64,000 nt of DNA from Paralithodes platypus (Eukaryota > Arthropoda > Malacostraca > Decapoda > Lithodidae): NCBI GenBank assembly GCA_032716605.1, contig CM064502.1:54488932-54552931 (forward strand), given 5' to 3'. This document shows positions 62,077 through 64,000 of the stretch, piece by piece. The stretch's first letter is position 1. Every line of letters begins with the position of its first letter. The notes beneath the pieces were generated by a model, which saw nothing but the letters and a program-made list of their open reading frames with translations, made no database searches and was not told where the DNA came from. A program made the translations under genes and the position numbers.

Positions 62077-64000
62077 ACACAAAACAAACTCCAAAAAACT
62101 CTACAAAACACTAAACAGCATCACACTTTCCAACAGCAACACAACACAATCACATGCTGCAATCACAACAACAGACTCTACTCCTTCATGTAAACAACAA
62201 GCAAACACTCTCATCAGTCACTTTTCACATGTCAGCCACCTAAAACCTCACAAAGACGACCGACGTGTCATCCGACGTAAGAGACAATTCCCCACAGACC
62301 CTGACTATACACCCTTCACCAATCACCAGACAAAGCATATCATCAACAATCTCAAGCACTCACCCACCTGTGGCCTAGACAACATAAGCAACATACACCT
62401 CAGACACCTGGGACCACAAGGCATACAAGCACTCACTAACATATCAAACTACAGCTATTCACACAACACAATACCAGACATTTGGAAGCATGGTATCATC
62501 ACATTCCCCAAACCCAACAAAGACCCCACGCTACCCTCCTCGCACCGCCCCATCACACTCCTTTGCTCCCCCTCCAAAGTCATGGAACGCCTAGTATTAC
62601 AACTACTGTAATTACACCTGACCTACCCCTAGCTCCAACACAACATGGCTTTAGGCCACTGCACTCCACAAACACTCTTCTCACAGACCTTACACAAAGA
62701 GCTTTCGACGGCATCAACTCAGCTAGACCACCACACAGATCACTATTAGCCACACTTGACATTAGTAAAGCCTTCGATGCCATACATACATACATACATA
62801 CATAAAATTGTAAGACTGAGTGTTCCACACATAAGTGCAGTTTCAGTCTCTTGTCCTAATGGCGGCATTCCAGGCAACCCTGTTAAGGGCTGCTTCTCTT
62901 GTCAAGTTCTTGGATTTGAGATCGGCGCGTATAGTACGATCCCAGGTCTTCCTCGGTCCACCCCTTGGTGCAGCTCCCTCCACAATCACAGACCTGCATT
63001 TTTTCACCCAATTTTGTTCATCCATTCTCTCCACATGTCCATACCATCCCAGTCTACTTGTACATATCACCTCGCTAATACTCTTTATACCTAAACGTCT
63101 CCTCAGCTCAACATTTGTTATTCTATCCTGTAGCCTGGCCCCACACATCCATCTCACCATTCTCATCTCATTACGCCATCCCCCGCCACAACCTAACAAA
63201 CAAAATCTACAACACAAAAAGGTGGCTGGCCAACTTCCTAGCAGGCATATGTGCACACGTATCTTTTGCCGGTCAGTCATCTAAAATCAGAAACTTTCCA
63301 AACGGAGTCCCACAAGGATCCGTCCTATCGCCCGCACTCTTCAATCTATACATGCACGATATAACTACACCCAATACGCCCCAAATAAACTTAGCCTCCT
63401 ATGCAGATGACATAACACTCACATGCACACACCATGACCCAAAAAGAGCAACAGATCTCCTTCAACCCTATCTCAACACACTACATGGCTGGTGCACTAC
63501 ACACAGACTTAATCTAGCCCCAGCCAAATCCACCGCAACCCTGCTCACAAGTTGGACAGGAGAACACGAATACATCCCTCAACTCACCATAAACAACACA
63601 CCCCTAACACATAAACAACACACCCCTAACACATACACACACACCCAAAATCCTAGGAGTAACATATGATACTCATATGACATTCAAACAGCACACCACT
63701 AACATTAAAAAGAAACTGACCCAGACTTAACGCCCTCAGGTCACTTGCTCACACAAAATTTGGACACAACAAAGAAACTACCACCACAGTATATAAACAA
63801 TACATAAGATCAGTGATGGAATACGCAAGCCCAGCCTGGGCTTCTAACCTAGCTGAAACACATCATAAGACCTTATAGACTATTCAAAACAAAGCCCTGA
63901 AGATCATTACAGGCTGCACAGCTACTGCACCCACAGATCACCTACATCAAGAAACCAAAATTCTCAAAGTCAAAGACCATCTGGACATGAGAGGCACTCA
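62077..64000 (+). mobile_element. 2A-bearing non-LTR retrotransposon, 5'-truncated copy 4, running off the window
   Basis: It starts within the EN-RT linker (HKTN.KKLYKTLNS) and continues through SHRPITLLCS, LDISKAFDAI, GVPQGSVLSP, SYADDITLTC and SVMEYASPAWASNL. It is still in element sequence at base 64000. It is interrupted at 62785-63176 by an RTE-like fragment. Frames are broken near 62600, 63640 and 63715. A 12-nt deletion removes part of the segment after KIYNT. The 2A, PHD and endonuclease parts are absent. Confidence 0.9.
62785..63176 (-). mobile_element. RTE-like fragment inserted in LINE copy 4
   Basis: Minus-strand reading: MRMVRWMCGARLQDRI, VELRRRLGIKSISEV, LGWYGHVERMDEQNWVKK, RGGPRKTWDRTIRADLKSKN, ending in a stop and a TATG microsatellite tail at 62785-62805. 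This is the C-terminal region after the RT core. GCCAT is present on both sides (62780-62784 and 63172-63176) and could be a 5-bp target duplication; the host LINE sequence (GATGCCATCCCCCGCC) is restored when it is removed. Confidence 0.85.

Overview
This window is eukaryotic, repeat-dominated intergenic DNA from an invertebrate, most likely an arthropod and plausibly a crustacean. Evidence for that: long AT-rich stretches without genes, many TTAA-flanked MITEs, tRNA-derived SINEs, several clades of non-LTR retrotransposon, short interstitial TTAGG-type (arthropod telomere) tracts, and one intron-containing host gene. No bacterial-style operon, rRNA, CRISPR or clear functional tRNA gene is seen. 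The organism assignment is inference.

The only recognisable host gene is an ECHDC1-like (ethylmalonyl-CoA decarboxylase, crotonase fold) gene at 60221-61657 (+), two exons with consensus splice sites. Its C-terminus has lost about 14 residues and then shifts frame, and its first exon has a decayed tandem copy just upstream. Two further orphan candidate exons (3961-4050 +, 33642-33772 -) rest on splice signals only.

The dominant mobile element is an APE-type non-LTR retrotransposon whose single ORF reads: canonical 2A ribosome-skipping motif (DIESNPGP), PHD-like C4HC3 finger, proline-rich linker, endonuclease, reverse transcriptase, C-terminal CCHC knuckle. A nearly intact copy (27577-31549, -) and a decayed full-length copy (4385-8310, -) both have target-site duplications; two 5'-truncated copies lie at 24452-25628 and 62077-64000 (+, running off the window). 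A roughly 500-bp non-autonomous element at 8429-8925 shares its 3' end and a block of 5' sequence with this LINE and looks like its parasitic partner. Other retroelement debris: RTE-like pieces (1771-3017, 40420-40614, 45497-45540, 60085-60170, 62785-63176), CR1/L2-like 3' ends (58755-59440, 53270-53495) and weaker RT tails (9210-9290, 32650-33120).

DNA transposons are mostly non-autonomous: piggyBac-like TTAA MITEs in several families (P1 about 475 bp, P2 about 230 bp, T3 about 170-220 bp, and one 293-bp family), Harbinger-like MITEs of about 430 bp with CWG target duplications, mariner-like MITEs, and a 1.64-kb composite element (48606-50241) with 8-bp target duplications that carries tRNA-SINE units, a Harbinger insertion and a palindrome with telomere-like repeats. 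Many are nested, giving a relative insertion order.

The most striking non-coding structure is a 4.2-kb minisatellite locus (34955-39215). Its core is about 92 copies of a 30-bp unit. On the minus strand the unit core joins a consensus 5' splice site to a consensus 3' splice site, and this core persists in flanking 22-bp units. Block-wise variant distribution records the array's growth. A second repeat territory (23990-27470) is a three-unit higher-order repeat of a GC-richer minisatellite. Regions 9906-11280, 12717-14775, 16208-17915, 19776-21378, 39216-40420, 43003-45496 and 56216-57870 are AT-rich with no supported gene.
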